Shown piece after piece: positions 24,872 through 32,823 of a DNA stretch of 64,000 nucleotides. How positions within the stretch are numbered: position 1 is the first letter of the stretch; every line of letters begins with the position of its first letter. Source of the stretch: an uncultured Paracoccaceae bacterium (GTDB lineage: Bacteria; Pseudomonadota; Alphaproteobacteria; Rhodobacterales; Rhodobacteraceae); the NCBI GenBank assembly GCA_947495795.1, contig CANMAI010000014.1, forward strand, positions 1 to 64,000. The letters run 5' to 3'. The position numbers and the translations under genes are program-made. A model generated the notes under the pieces. The model did no database searches, was not told the DNA's origin, and saw only the letters and a program-made list of their open reading frames with translations.

Positions 24872-25618
24872 ATGAATAGAACATATGACACGGCACTGAT
24901 TATTGGCGGCAGCAAAGGGATGGGTCTTGAGATAGCACTTGCCTTGTCTGGCCAAGGCACAAAAACACATGTCGTTGCGCGATCCGAAAACGATCTGAAG
25001 CGTCTGAGGGAGAAGGCCCCGGGCATCCACACCATAACAAAGGATGCTTCGGAAAACGGCGTGGCGGATGATCTGCTTGCCGCATTGCGTCCTGATCTTT
25101 TAGTCCTCAGCGCCGGAGTAACGCCCCGTATGGCACCGTTTCAATCTCAGGCATGGGACGAGTTCAGCGCAGCTTGGAACACAGACATGAAGATAGCGCA
25201 CGACTTCATGTCCGCAGCGCTGAACCAGCCTATGCCCTCGGGAGGTACAATTGTCAGTTTTTCGAGCGGGGCTGGTTTGAGCGGATCACGCCTGTCAGGC
25301 GGCTACGCCGGTGCAAAACGGATGCAGCACTTCCTTACCGAATATGCACAGCGCGAGGCCGACAATCTCGACTTAGGTTTGCGGTTTTTGTCGATTATCC
25401 CAAAGCAATTGGTGCAGGGAACAGAGAAGGGTCTGGCGGCCGCAACTGCCTATGCGGCAGCGGTTGGAAAACCACTGGATCAATTTTGGTCGCAATGGGA
25501 CAACGCGCTGACCGCCAAAGGCATCGCAGATCATGTGGTCGAGCTCTTGGGTCGACCCGAGGCTTTGCCGTCCAACAGCTACACGATCACTGGCAACGGT
25601 ATAGAGGCTTTCAGCTAA
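24872..25618 (+). CDS. Short-chain dehydrogenase/reductase
   Basis: 248 residues. Nucleotide-binding GGSKGMG (12-18), LSAGVTP in place of the NNAG motif, Ser in SFSSGAG, and YAGAK (Tyr145, Lys149). The NAG-equivalent is altered but the catalytic Tyr and Lys are kept. It forms a unit with the AhpD-like gene under site A. The substrate is unknown. Confidence 0.9.
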   Translation: MNRTYDTALIIGGSKGMGLEIALALSGQGTKTHVVARSENDLKRLREKAPGIHTITKDASENGVADDLLAALRPDLLVLSAGVTPRMAPFQSQAWDEFSAAWNTDMKIAHDFMSAALNQPMPSGGTIVSFSSGAGLSGSRLSGGYAGAKRMQHFLTEYAQREADNLDLGLRFLSIIPKQLVQGTEKGLAAATAYAAAVGKPLDQFWSQWDNALTAKGIADHVVELLGRPEALPSNSYTITGNGIEAFS

Positions 25619-25624
25619 CTCAGC

Positions 25625-25646
25625 GCCCGCCCCGCTGCGTGCGGGC
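25625..25646 (+). terminator. GC-rich hairpin between convergent genes
   Basis: GCCCGC and GCGGGC pair around a 10-base loop, directly after the SDR stop and before the converging VOC gene. There is no T-run, so terminator activity is tentative. Confidence 0.35.
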
Positions 25647-25693
25647 CAACAACAACCGATGGAGTTAGGAGCGGCTCAAACGCCTTCACGAGA

Positions 25694-26326
25694 CTAGCTT
25701 AGCACTTTCGGGCCTGACGGCGTTTCAATCACTGCCGTCAGGCGAGTTTCACCGTAGCCAATCTTGATGCGAGGGTCATCCAGCTTTCCATCCAGCCAAG
25801 TGTTGATGTTGTCGGCGTTCGGGCTCTCAACCGTCAGTGATGTGAAGCTACACCCCCGCTGCCCCATCTTAGAAGCCACATGTGGCCCTATGGGCCATTG
25901 AAGCACTTTGGGAAATGCACCTGAGTGTGGCACTGCTCCGTCCTCGCGCACCGACATCAGCCAAGTCAGATCGCCGCGCGTCATTTCGATGATGGAGCCA
26001 GCTGTTTCCTGAATGCCGTCTAAAGAACTGCGGATATCGCTGGCCCCAAGTATCCACGCGCCGATACGTGGTTCTGCGTCGAAACCATCGAGACCAAACC
26101 AGCGCGGACGATTGGGAGCAGTGGATTTCGGATCAATGGCAATGACTTCCAGAAAGCAGTCTGACCCCAATGATAGGAGCAGATTGTGCGTCCCCATTAT
26201 TGGATGTGAGCCACCGGGCGGCATCTCAATTCCCAACTTATCACCGATGTAGTTCGCGCCTTCTTCAAGTGAGCGGGCGACGACTGCGATGTGATCGAAC
26301 ACAAGTTCGGAATTGGGTAATTGCAT
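25694..26326 (-). CDS. VOC-family (glyoxalase-like) protein
   Basis: 210 residues from the ATG at 26326. FDHIAVVARSLEEGANYIGDKLG is the first betaalphabetabetabeta module with the metal-ligand His, and LLLSLGSDCFLEVIAIDP supplies the ligand Glu. The C-terminal half (CSFTSLTVESPNADNINTWL) is the second module. It resembles the Glyoxalase_3 group. It follows the GST gene by 22 bases on the same strand and is likely in the same HxlR-type unit. Confidence 0.85.
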   Translation of the reverse strand: MQLPNSELVFDHIAVVARSLEEGANYIGDKLGIEMPPGGSHPIMGTHNLLLSLGSDCFLEVIAIDPKSTAPNRPRWFGLDGFDAEPRIGAWILGASDIRSSLDGIQETAGSIIEMTRGDLTWLMSVREDGAVPHSGAFPKVLQWPIGPHVASKMGQRGCSFTSLTVESPNADNINTWLDGKLDDPRIKIGYGETRLTAVIETPSGPKVLS

Positions 26327-26348
26327 TGGGGTGATCCTAAGAAGGGTA

Positions 26349-27026
26349 TTACCAGTGACCGGGCATCGTCGCTTCGACGCCCGGGCGTTCAAAGACACGC
26401 TGCTTCCATGCTTCCAGATGATGAAGCGTGTTTGCAAGTTCTGCGAAACCCAGCTCGGCCATCAGGTCCGGTTTAGTTTCCGACGCCCGTTGCACGAGTC
26501 TGATTTCTGTCCAGGATACCGCATCGGCTGCGGACGGGTCGTCGCCGACAAGGAAGTCGCGTCCATCGCTGAGCTTGGTATCAAGAAACCGCATCTCACT
26601 CTGCATTGCATCTGACGCTGCTAGCAGCGTTTCCCATTTGGGCGTGCCTTTGTCGTGTAGGGACGCACCTTGAAAGAAAATCGGTGTGAGGAAATCGGCT
26701 GCTGCCTGTCGCAAGTACTGGCGGGATTCCATTGTCGCCTGCCAAATTTCGGCCGCTTCCACATCGGTCGAACCAAACAATGGCTTCTGTGGAAACTTTC
26801 GATCCAACCAAGCCAAGATTGCCATCGAGTCCCGGATAACAATGCCATCGCTTTCCAGCACCGGCACCGTTCCGCGCGGATTGAGCGATATGAACGGCTC
26901 CGCCTTATGCTCGTTCTTGGATAGTTTGAGTTCGTTGATCTCAACGGTCAGACCTTTGAAGGCAAGGCCAAGCAGGACGCGCCATCCGCGCGGCGAACCG
27001 CTAATTGTCGTCAGGGTGAGTGTCAT
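26349..27026 (-). CDS. Glutathione S-transferase family protein
   Basis: 225 residues. Thioredoxin-like N-terminus with SGSPRGWRVLLGLAFKGL, the cis-Pro and G-site region PRGTVPVLESDGIVIRDSMAI, and a helical C-terminus with FLVGDDPSAADAV. Ser or Tyr near residue 9 could activate glutathione. It is a close paralogue of the GST at 28009. Its upstream region holds HxlR-type site B, and the VOC gene follows. A role in conjugating an electrophile is likely. Confidence 0.92.
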   Translation of the reverse strand: MTLTLTTISGSPRGWRVLLGLAFKGLTVEINELKLSKNEHKAEPFISLNPRGTVPVLESDGIVIRDSMAILAWLDRKFPQKPLFGSTDVEAAEIWQATMESRQYLRQAAADFLTPIFFQGASLHDKGTPKWETLLAASDAMQSEMRFLDTKLSDGRDFLVGDDPSAADAVSWTEIRLVQRASETKPDLMAELGFAELANTLHHLEAWKQRVFERPGVEATMPGHW

Positions 27027-27072
27027 CTGAGTCTCCTTTTCTGGAAGAGACCTAAAGGGCGGGTCTGCCTAT

Positions 27073-27115
27073 GCAAGAAGGCAGAAATTCCAAAGCGAGT
27101 ACGCAAATTAGTACT
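27073..27115 (-). promoter_or_regulatory. HxlR-type element, site B
   Basis: Read on the minus strand: AGTAC, 8 bases, GTACT, 13 bases, CTGCCTTCTTGC. It points at the GST gene starting at 27026. The final CTTGCA with TAGGTC 17 bases later could be the -35/-10 pair. Site C lies 20 bases away in the opposite orientation. Confidence 0.72.
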
Positions 27116-27134
27116 TACGCCGCGTCAACTGAAC

Positions 27135-27177
27135 AGTATCAAAAAGCATACTATAGCCGGAAACTCTGCCTTCTTGC
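27135..27177 (+). promoter_or_regulatory. HxlR-type element, site C
   Basis: Plus-strand copy: AGTAT (27135-27139), 8 bases, ATACT (27148-27152), 13 bases, CTGCCTTCTTGC (27166-27177). It points at the SDR-GST-SRPBCC unit beginning at 27244. Together with site B it makes this a divergent double-site control region. Confidence 0.75.
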
Positions 27178-27243
27178 CACAGAATACCGGCCCCCCTAAT
27201 TCAGTCCCAACACAGTAAAAAATGACCGAACAGGAAGCACCAA

Positions 27244-27993
27244 ATGAGCAAACTGGAAAACAAAACTGCCCTGATCACTGGCGGCACGACTGGTATTGGG
27301 TTCGCGACCGCACAGCGCTTTATTTCTGAGGGCGCACGGCTGGCGATCACCGGACAGAACCCAACACGACTTAATCAGGCTAGTGAAGCGTTGGATGGTG
27401 ACGTATTAGCTCTGCGGTGCGACCAGGCTAACTTGGCTCAGATCGACAACATGGTTGCCGCGATTGCGGATGATTTTGGGTCGCTTGATACCGTGTTTCT
27501 AAATGCCGGTATCACGCTCCCTGCGCCGATGGAGGCTGTGACAGAGGATCAGTTTGACCTTCTATATCGGACAAACCTCAAAGGTCCGTTTTTCACGCTT
27601 CAGAAACTCATTCCCATACTCTCTGGTGGCGCAACGGTGGTCATTAATGCGTCCAACCTCGCGGGGTTAGGGGTTCCGACGACAAGCGCATATTCAGCGA
27701 CCAAAGGCGCTCTTGTATCGCTCACCCGCGTTTTCGCTGCCGAACTCTTGCCCAAGGGCATTCGCGTTAACGCTGTCGCGCCAGGACCGGTTGAGACACC
27801 GAGCATGGGCAAACTGGGCATGAGTGATGAAGAGCTTCAAGGGCTGATGGAACAACTTACAACAACCATACCTATGGGACGTATTGGTCAGGCCGAGGAA
27901 GTCGCGAAAGCGGTGCTGTTTCTGGCGTCCGACGACTCCTCCTTCATGACCGGCGAGATCATGACGCTGGATGGCGGATGGAGCAGCCTTTGA
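27244..27993 (+). CDS. Short-chain dehydrogenase/reductase
   Basis: 249 residues of classical SDR. GGTTGIG cofactor motif (13-19), LNAGI, NASNLAG Ser region, the active-site YSATK, and PGPVETPS after it. The C-terminal FMTGEIMTLDGGW is the usual closing segment. First gene of an operon with a GST, an SRPBCC protein, a small protein and a DUF1330-like protein under HxlR-type site C. Confidence 0.93.
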   Translation: MSKLENKTALITGGTTGIGFATAQRFISEGARLAITGQNPTRLNQASEALDGDVLALRCDQANLAQIDNMVAAIADDFGSLDTVFLNAGITLPAPMEAVTEDQFDLLYRTNLKGPFFTLQKLIPILSGGATVVINASNLAGLGVPTTSAYSATKGALVSLTRVFAAELLPKGIRVNAVAPGPVETPSMGKLGMSDEELQGLMEQLTTTIPMGRIGQAEEVAKAVLFLASDDSSFMTGEIMTLDGGWSSL

Positions 27994-28008
27994 CCGGAGG
28001 GTAATGAA

Positions 28009-28695
28009 ATGACCATCACAGTTTACAATATCAGCGGCTCACCGATGGGCTGGCGGGTTCTGCTTGGTCTCGCCTTCAAAGGGCTTAACCACAAGGTTTA
28101 TTACCTCAGCGGATCGGAAAAAGAGCACAAGCAAGATGCTTTCCTGCAGATCAACCCACATGGGAAGGTTCCCGTTCTGGAGTATGGCGGCGTTTTTCAG
28201 CGGGAATCCTTATCAATCCTTGGCTGGCTCGATGAGCAGTTTCCCGCACACCCCCTCTTTGGGAAAACCGAGAAGGAGATATCCGCTGTTTGGGCCTGTG
28301 CGACCAGGCACAGCGATTATCTACTGAAATCTACGAGTAATGTCGTATTCCCGGTTTTTGGCGGCTCCGATGGAGCCCCGAAAGCGCTAAAGGAAGATGC
28401 ACCGCGCCTCGAACTGGCAAGCGACTTGCTCAAGATCGAATTGGCGGAATTGGAGCGCGACCTGTCGAACAGCGCGTTCTTGTGCGGAGAAACCCCAAGT
28501 GCCGCTGATGCCGTCGCTTTCCCTGAAATCGGGCGGATCATGCGTGCGATTGAAACCAAGCCAGCCTCCATGTCGGCCTTGGGCTTCGATAACCTTGACC
28601 AGGAATTTCCAAACCTCGCCCGCTGGCGTGACCGCATTACAGCCTTGCCGGACTACGCAGCAACCGTGCCGCCTCACTGGGCGGCTTCCAATTGA
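28009..28695 (+). CDS. Glutathione S-transferase family protein
   Basis: 228 residues, paralogous to the GST at 26349: shared SGSPMGWRVLLGLAFKGL, WLDEQFPAHPLFG, a GETPSAADAV segment and the closing P-HW. G-site PHGKVPVLEYGGVFQRESLSI. It starts 15 bases after the SDR with GGAGG in the spacer, so the genes are co-translated. Both GST copies sit behind copies of the same regulatory element. Confidence 0.92.
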   Translation: MTITVYNISGSPMGWRVLLGLAFKGLNHKVYYLSGSEKEHKQDAFLQINPHGKVPVLEYGGVFQRESLSILGWLDEQFPAHPLFGKTEKEISAVWACATRHSDYLLKSTSNVVFPVFGGSDGAPKALKEDAPRLELASDLLKIELAELERDLSNSAFLCGETPSAADAVAFPEIGRIMRAIETKPASMSALGFDNLDQEFPNLARWRDRITALPDYAATVPPHWAASN

Positions 28696-28707
28696 AAAGG
28701 AATTTTT

Positions 28708-29160
28708 ATGTCTCAAAATAGCTACGAAAGAACCATCCAGACGACTGCCACCAGTGCTGACGTTTATGCCGCGCTAACAACTGGGTACACGCAATGGTGG
28801 ACCAGCGAGGCCGGGATGTTCCAAAATCCCGGCGATGTCGCCAAGTTCGGCTTCAGCGAACGGAATGGGTATTGGACCTTCAAAGCCATATCTCTGGACC
28901 CACATCGCATCGAACTGGAATGCGTCGAGGCGCTACACATCCATGAGGGGATGCCCAAGGAAATCGAAACGGAATGGCTCGGCACACGGGCGATCTGGGA
29001 CATCAAGGAAACCGAAGACGGGACAGAAATTCACTTCGTTCATGATGGCCTGACCCCAGATCTTTTGTGTTTCGATATCTGCGAAGCAGGTTGGGACATG
29101 TTCTTTGTCGACAGCCTTAAGGCCTATCTCGACACCGGAACGGGCAAGCCACATGTGTGA
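28708..29160 (+). CDS. SRPBCC domain protein
   Basis: 150 residues. The START-like pattern (TTATSADVYAALTTGYTQWW, then a short strand run and the late CFDICEAGWDMFFVDSLKAYL helix) fits the polyketide-cyclase/AHSA1 group. It lies 12 bases after the GST, with a GGAA-rich spacer. A small reading frame begins within its last codons. It may bind a hydrophobic adduct handled by the neighbouring enzymes. Confidence 0.85.
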   Translation: MSQNSYERTIQTTATSADVYAALTTGYTQWWTSEAGMFQNPGDVAKFGFSERNGYWTFKAISLDPHRIELECVEALHIHEGMPKEIETEWLGTRAIWDIKETEDGTEIHFVHDGLTPDLLCFDICEAGWDMFFVDSLKAYLDTGTGKPHV

Positions 29161-29302
29161 AGTCGACGATATTGGCACGACAGTCTCAGTACCTCGACCG
29201 AACCAACAAGAATTTTGGGAACAGGTGCTCGACCGACTGGCAGCAGTAATTGGTCCGAGCCCTTCTGAACCATCAACAAAGGAACCGATTGATGAACACT
29301 GA
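29153..29302 (+). CDS. Possible translationally coupled small protein of 49 residues
   Basis: ATG at 29153 overlaps the SRPBCC stop by eight bases, and the stop codon overlaps the next gene start by 11 bases. The frame therefore exactly bridges a gap between two operon genes. The product is acidic, with one amphipathic helix (EFWEQVLDRLAAVIG) and a Pro/Ser-rich tail. No family is recognised. The double overlap in an otherwise tightly packed operon is the main evidence for a real gene. Confidence 0.42.
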   Translation: MCEVDDIGTTVSVPRPNQQEFWEQVLDRLAAVIGPSPSEPSTKEPIDEH

Positions 29303-29732
29303 TGTGGCTAAGAATGCCCTAATATCCTGGTACGGAGATGGCTCTGATGGGGCCGTACCAAGACCGGAGCAATGGGCGCGGATATTGGAGCGTGCGCCGG
29401 ACGAGGGTGTCAACTTGATCAACTTTTTCAAGTTCCGCGAAACTGCGAGTTATGCTGGAGAAGATGCAAGAATTTCTGGCAAAGAAGCCTTCGACAAATA
29501 TGCGGTCGTCAGCATTCCAACGATGGAGCGTGTGGGCGGAAAATTCCTGCTCGTCGCCCCTTTTGAGGCATCCCTGATCGGTGTGGACGAAGATTGGGAT
29601 CTTGTTGCCATCGGAGCTTACCCAAATCAGCAGGCTTTCCTCGATCTTTATCAGGACAAGGCCTACCGCGAGGCGTTTCAACACCGCACCGCCGCCTGTG
29701 CTGCTCAGAAAGTGCTTATCGCCGGAACCTGA
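29292..29732 (+). CDS. DUF1330-like (dimeric alpha-beta barrel) protein
   Basis: 146 residues from the ATG at 29292. NLINFFKFRETA, GKEAFDKYAVVSIPTMERVGGKFLL and the DLVAIGAYPNQQAFLDLYQD run match the ferredoxin-fold DUF1330 pattern (strand, G-x-A-x-x-x-Y, strand, YP). Last gene of the SDR-GST-SRPBCC operon. No enzymatic role is established for the family. Confidence 0.75.
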   Translation: MNTDVAKNALISWYGDGSDGAVPRPEQWARILERAPDEGVNLINFFKFRETASYAGEDARISGKEAFDKYAVVSIPTMERVGGKFLLVAPFEASLIGVDEDWDLVAIGAYPNQQAFLDLYQDKAYREAFQHRTAACAAQKVLIAGT

Positions 29733-29856
29733 GATATTGATCTGCCGCTGATTGTTGGAAGCTGCGACTAGTTCCTCGATCTCCTCTGATCGGCAGCTTG
29801 TACTAGCGCGGTGAGAAACAGAACGGCTTTAACGACCACACACTACTGCTTTAACA

Positions 29857-29883
29857 GTCACTTAGTTGCGTTGATAAAGTGAC
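29857..29883 (+). promoter_or_regulatory. Inverted repeat upstream of the MBL-fold gene
   Basis: GTCACTT (29857-29863) and AAGTGAC (29877-29883) form a perfect 7-base inverted repeat with a 13-base centre, ending 29 bases before the MBL start codon. It is either an operator or the stem of a leader hairpin. TTTAAC is also repeated just upstream (about 29828 and 29850). Confidence 0.45.
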
Positions 29884-29912
29884 AGGACGGAACAACAAAA
29901 AGGACCGGGCGA

Positions 29913-30629
29913 ATGCGATTATATCTACTGAACCTCGGAACTATTCAGCCCGGAGATGTACCCGTTGCGGGCTATCTCATTCAGATGGAGGACGGGATCA
30001 ACGTCCTCGTCGACACGGGGTTTCCGCGATCCTTCGTCAATGACCCGCAGAACCCACCGGGAATGACAGTCAGGATAAAGCCGGAAGAGACCGTCGTCGC
30101 CCGCCTCGCGTCGATCGGACTAGAGCCCTCAGATATTGACTACCTCGTATGCTCGCATTTGGATGATGATCACTCGGGTAACCATGATCTATTCACCAAC
30201 GCAGAGCTGATTGTTCAGCGTGAACAGTACGAACTTGCCAAGAACGGGCACGAACGCTTTGCGGCCAATCGTGACATTTGGGACCATCCCTCGCTTCGCT
30301 ACCGAATGGTCGATGGGGACGTTGAACTCGTCCCAGGGTTAGAACTGTTGGAGACGAGCGGGCATGTCCCAGGCCACCAGTCTGTCCTTGTTCGTCTGCC
30401 GGAAACTGGGCCGGTCATACTCGCGGCGGATGCCATCATGCACAGCTCAATGGCTGATGCTAAGACCCGCGAGATGTTTGTAACGGACATGGACGACGAA
30501 AAACGCATTCGAGCCAGCACACAGAAGATTGCAGATGTCGCTTCACGCGAAGGTGCTGCGCTGGTCGTTTATGGGCATGATAGCGAACAATGGGCAGGGT
30601 TGCGTCAGGCCCCTGCATTTTACGAATAG
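29913..30629 (+). CDS. MBL-fold hydrolase, N-acyl homoserine lactonase-like
   Basis: 238 residues. Layout of the AiiA/AttM lactonase family: VLVDTGFP early, metal motif SHLDDDHSGNH, ETSGHVPGHQS, and LAADAIMHS with a bridging Asp. The motif is HxDxDH rather than the canonical HxHxDH, so one His ligand is replaced by Asp. Cytoplasmic. It may inactivate quorum-sensing lactones or another lactone. It stands alone behind an inverted repeat. Confidence 0.85.
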   Translation: MRLYLLNLGTIQPGDVPVAGYLIQMEDGINVLVDTGFPRSFVNDPQNPPGMTVRIKPEETVVARLASIGLEPSDIDYLVCSHLDDDHSGNHDLFTNAELIVQREQYELAKNGHERFAANRDIWDHPSLRYRMVDGDVELVPGLELLETSGHVPGHQSVLVRLPETGPVILAADAIMHSSMADAKTREMFVTDMDDEKRIRASTQKIADVASREGAALVVYGHDSEQWAGLRQAPAFYE

Positions 30630-30836
30630 AGATATAGACGTGCTTCGGACGCTGCGTTGCAGAACTAGGAAGACAAACCAAGGCATCCCCTCAGAGATAT
30701 CAATGGTAGCTCCATCCGCATCTGTTGAGTTCCGGCAGGTCGTAGCGAAGAGCCATTCTTCTGGAATTCATGCACCGCGCGGCGAAAGCGCCTGGAATGC
30801 CCAGAGAGCGAATGCTGCACGAAGTTCAAATGGCCG

Positions 30837-31550
30837 CTAAACATACCTTACGGGCTGCACACCTGCATCAAATGCAATGCTCCGCTTTCGAAATGGCGGA
30901 CCATCAAAGACTTCGGGGCAGCTGATCCGGTCCATTCGGAAATGCCGGACATCCGCGCGACTTGGGTCCCACGCAACCAAGTACCAAAGCGGCGGCAAGA
31001 CTAGCATGGCTTGAGGTTCAACCCTGCGCTTGGACAGGGCGCCCTTTGCGTCCGTGTAATCGAACGTCATATGCAGACGTTCGAGAAACGCCCGCTCAAA
31101 AGCTGGGAGCAGATCACTGTGGGTCTCTCCGACACTCGAGACATCGACTTGTGGGGCGAGTGGCCCGACATAGAGGCTGTCCAATAGTTTCCGTAGATCT
31201 CGTAGCTTGTCGGATGGCAGAGCCTTCTCGATTTTGGATAGCCCTCGATCGGCTAGACCAGCGAAAGGGAGCGATCCGGCAGCACGCATGCTCGATATGC
31301 CAATTTTCAGAGCGAAGACTTCAGGCACCAAGAGTCTGGCCGTCGTTTGCACTGAACCTGGGTCGAGGTACAAGCCGCCGCCGCGCCCTTGTTCGGCGAT
31401 GATCACGTAACCTTCATCCCGAAGGCTCGAGAGGTCGCGCTGGATTGTACTGCGCGATGCGCCAACCTCTACGCTAAGGCTTTCGATGGTGATCGCCCCA
31501 CGGCGGCGGAGGCTGCGAAGGATGGCGTTTTGTCTGGCTTGGCTCCTCAT
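30837..31550 (-). CDS. HTH-WYL transcriptional regulator
   Basis: 237 residues. DeoR-type winged helix at the N-terminus (ITIESLSVEVGASRSTIQRDLSSLRDEGY, wing with GRGGGLYL), then a WYL ligand-binding domain with LPPLWYLVAWDPSRADVRHFRMDRI. It is divergent from an alpha/beta hydrolase gene fragment, with a strong palindrome between them, so it very likely autoregulates and once controlled the hydrolase. Confidence 0.92.
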   Translation of the reverse strand: MRSQARQNAILRSLRRRGAITIESLSVEVGASRSTIQRDLSSLRDEGYVIIAEQGRGGGLYLDPGSVQTTARLLVPEVFALKIGISSMRAAGSLPFAGLADRGLSKIEKALPSDKLRDLRKLLDSLYVGPLAPQVDVSSVGETHSDLLPAFERAFLERLHMTFDYTDAKGALSKRRVEPQAMLVLPPLWYLVAWDPSRADVRHFRMDRISCPEVFDGPPFRKRSIAFDAGVQPVRYV

Positions 31551-31571
31551 GATGCGACCCTATCACACAAA

Positions 31572-31590
31572 GGTGTCAGTTTCTGATACC
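31572..31590. promoter_or_regulatory. Operator palindrome of the WYL regulator
   Basis: GGTGTCAG-TTT-CTGATACC: 8-base arms matching at 7 of 8 positions, centred between the divergent WYL regulator gene and the hydrolase fragment. Short TGTCAG-type palindromes of this form are a common site for this regulator type; that point is general knowledge of the family, and the assignment is inferred from position. Confidence 0.65.
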
Positions 31591-31638
31591 TTTTGGGACT
31601 AGGCGTAGTGACACAACAACCCATCTGGAGACACCGAA

Positions 31639-31923
31639 GTGACCACTATTACCGATTTTCCCGCCCCCACGCTCATCTCGCTGAATGACGTCACACTTGA
31701 GGTTTTTGAGGCGGATCAGGAGAACAGAGGCAACCCAATTGTGCTCTGCCATGGATGGCCCGAGCACGCATTTTCGTGGCGCCACCAGATGCCCGCCCTC
31801 GCGGCGGCAATACAAGAGATGGTGCCACTGGTTCCGATGATCAGGACATTGGTTTTTTGTTTCATACTTACCCGCCAGGCGCGACCTCATATGGCCACTG
31901 GTCTTATGTGCGCCTCGCTTTGA
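31639..31923 (+). pseudogene. N-terminal fragment of an epoxide-hydrolase-like alpha/beta hydrolase
   Basis: The first 58 or so codons read as a normal N-terminus with oxyanion motif LCHGWPEHAFSWRHQMPALAAA-type sequence; then the frame changes to unrelated hydrophobic and basic residues and stops at 94 residues. Nucleophile, lid and catalytic His are missing (intact relatives have about 320 residues). The 3' part overlaps the convergent membrane-protein gene. A deletion joining the hydrolase start to the end of that gene explains the structure. Confidence 0.72.
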
Positions 31924-32317
31924 TTGAAACAAAGCCCAACCAGAGTCCCAAGAGGGTCGTGTGTAGCACGATGAAGCCGCCAGTAAGCAAGAACCAAAGG
32001 AGCAGATCATCGATTCTGACCTTTGCAGCCATTCCGAACAAAGCTGACGCAGCGGAATATAGTCCAACGAGCCAGGCGATCTGTAACGCGTCGAAAACTG
32101 ACGCGTTCTGCCAGTCTGTACGGAAAAATATCAACACAATCGCCAATGCTTCCAGCGCCCATGCAGTCACACCGTAGAAGTAAAGAGGGTCATCCATACG
32201 GGTGAAAACGCCCAACGTCAGGAATTGCTGCTCGAACAGAATGACGTGCCAAAAAACGGCAAAGCAGGCTGTAATTAAAAAGGCACCGGCAAAGGCCAGT
32301 CTTTGTGGTTTTATCAT
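31904..32317 (-). CDS. Four-helix integral membrane protein, unknown function
   Basis: 137 residues from the ATG at 32317. Four hydrophobic helices (about 8-27, 44-65, 75-96 and 105-130) with short polar loops (TRMDDPLYFYG, FRTDWQNAS). No family is recognised with confidence. Its upstream region carries HxlR-type site D pointing at it, and it is divergent from the HxlR gene, so it is probably the regulator's nearest target. Confidence 0.72.
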   Translation of the reverse strand: MIKPQRLAFAGAFLITACFAVFWHVILFEQQFLTLGVFTRMDDPLYFYGVTAWALEALAIVLIFFRTDWQNASVFDALQIAWLVGLYSAASALFGMAAKVRIDDLLLWFLLTGGFIVLHTTLLGLWLGFVSIKARRT

Positions 32318-32394
32318 TGTGTGGCTCCGGGTGTTGTTCAGGATGGTATCAGCGCGATCGTCTGGTATTGGAAATACAAGCTTAGTATCCCATT

Positions 32395-32437
32395 GCAAGA
32401 AGACAGTATTTTCGGATATAGTATTGAAATTGATACT
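32395..32437 (-). promoter_or_regulatory. HxlR-type element, site D
   Basis: On the minus strand: AGTAT, 8 bases, ATACT, 13 bases, CTGTCTTCTTGC. Here the palindrome arms extend to 7 perfect bases (ATAGTAT / ATACTAT). It points at the membrane-protein gene (start 32317), with CTTGCA and TATTTC 17 bases apart as possible -35/-10. The palindrome ends only 4 bases before the GGAGAG ribosome site of the divergent HxlR gene, which suits autoregulation. Confidence 0.75.
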
Positions 32438-32454
32438 ATTGGAGAGATTTGGAC

Positions 32455-32805
32455 ATGGTGACGACATCTGAAGCCGAGGCGCTTGAGCGACATCCTGAAT
32501 TGGCTGATCTCTGCCCGATGCCCGATATCGCGAAGCTCATAGGCGGAAAGTGGAAGCTCATCATTCTGCAAATTCTGATCTTCAAAGGGACCAAACGGTT
32601 CAATGAACTGAGACGTATGATCCCTGGGGTCACTCAGACCATGCTCACCAATCAGTTGCGTGCGTTGGAAAGTGACGGATTGATTACGCGCAAGGTCTAT
32701 GCGGAAGTTCCGCCGAAGGTCGAATATACGGCCACGCAGCGGGCCTTGGACTTGGAAGAGATGTTTCACGCCATGCACAACTGGTGGCTCAAGGCAGACG
32801 GGTAA
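32455..32805 (+). CDS. HxlR-family transcriptional regulator
   Basis: 116 residues from the ATG at 32455, preceded by GGAGAG; a TTG at 32449 is less likely. Classic HxlR fold: CPMPDIAKLIGGKWKLIIL, RFNELRRMIPGVTQTMLTNQLRALESDGLI and the VPPKVEYTAT wing. A single cysteine (about residue 20) stands just before the first helix, where redox- or electrophile-sensing HxlR proteins such as YodB carry their reactive Cys. It lies among five copies of one regulatory element and is the only HxlR gene in the window. Confidence 0.93.
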   Translation: MVTTSEAEALERHPELADLCPMPDIAKLIGGKWKLIILQILIFKGTKRFNELRRMIPGVTQTMLTNQLRALESDGLITRKVYAEVPPKVEYTATQRALDLEEMFHAMHNWWLKADG

Positions 32806-32823
32806 ACCGCCTGCCTTAAGGGT

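Noticed and set aside
28317-28716. Antisense frames over the GST gene
   Set aside because: Shadow frames of a strongly supported coding gene.
32366-32388. Possible sixth HxlR-type palindrome (GTATTGGAAATAC)
   Set aside because: Spacing between half-sites is 5, not 8, and the CTGCCTTCTTGC partner is missing.
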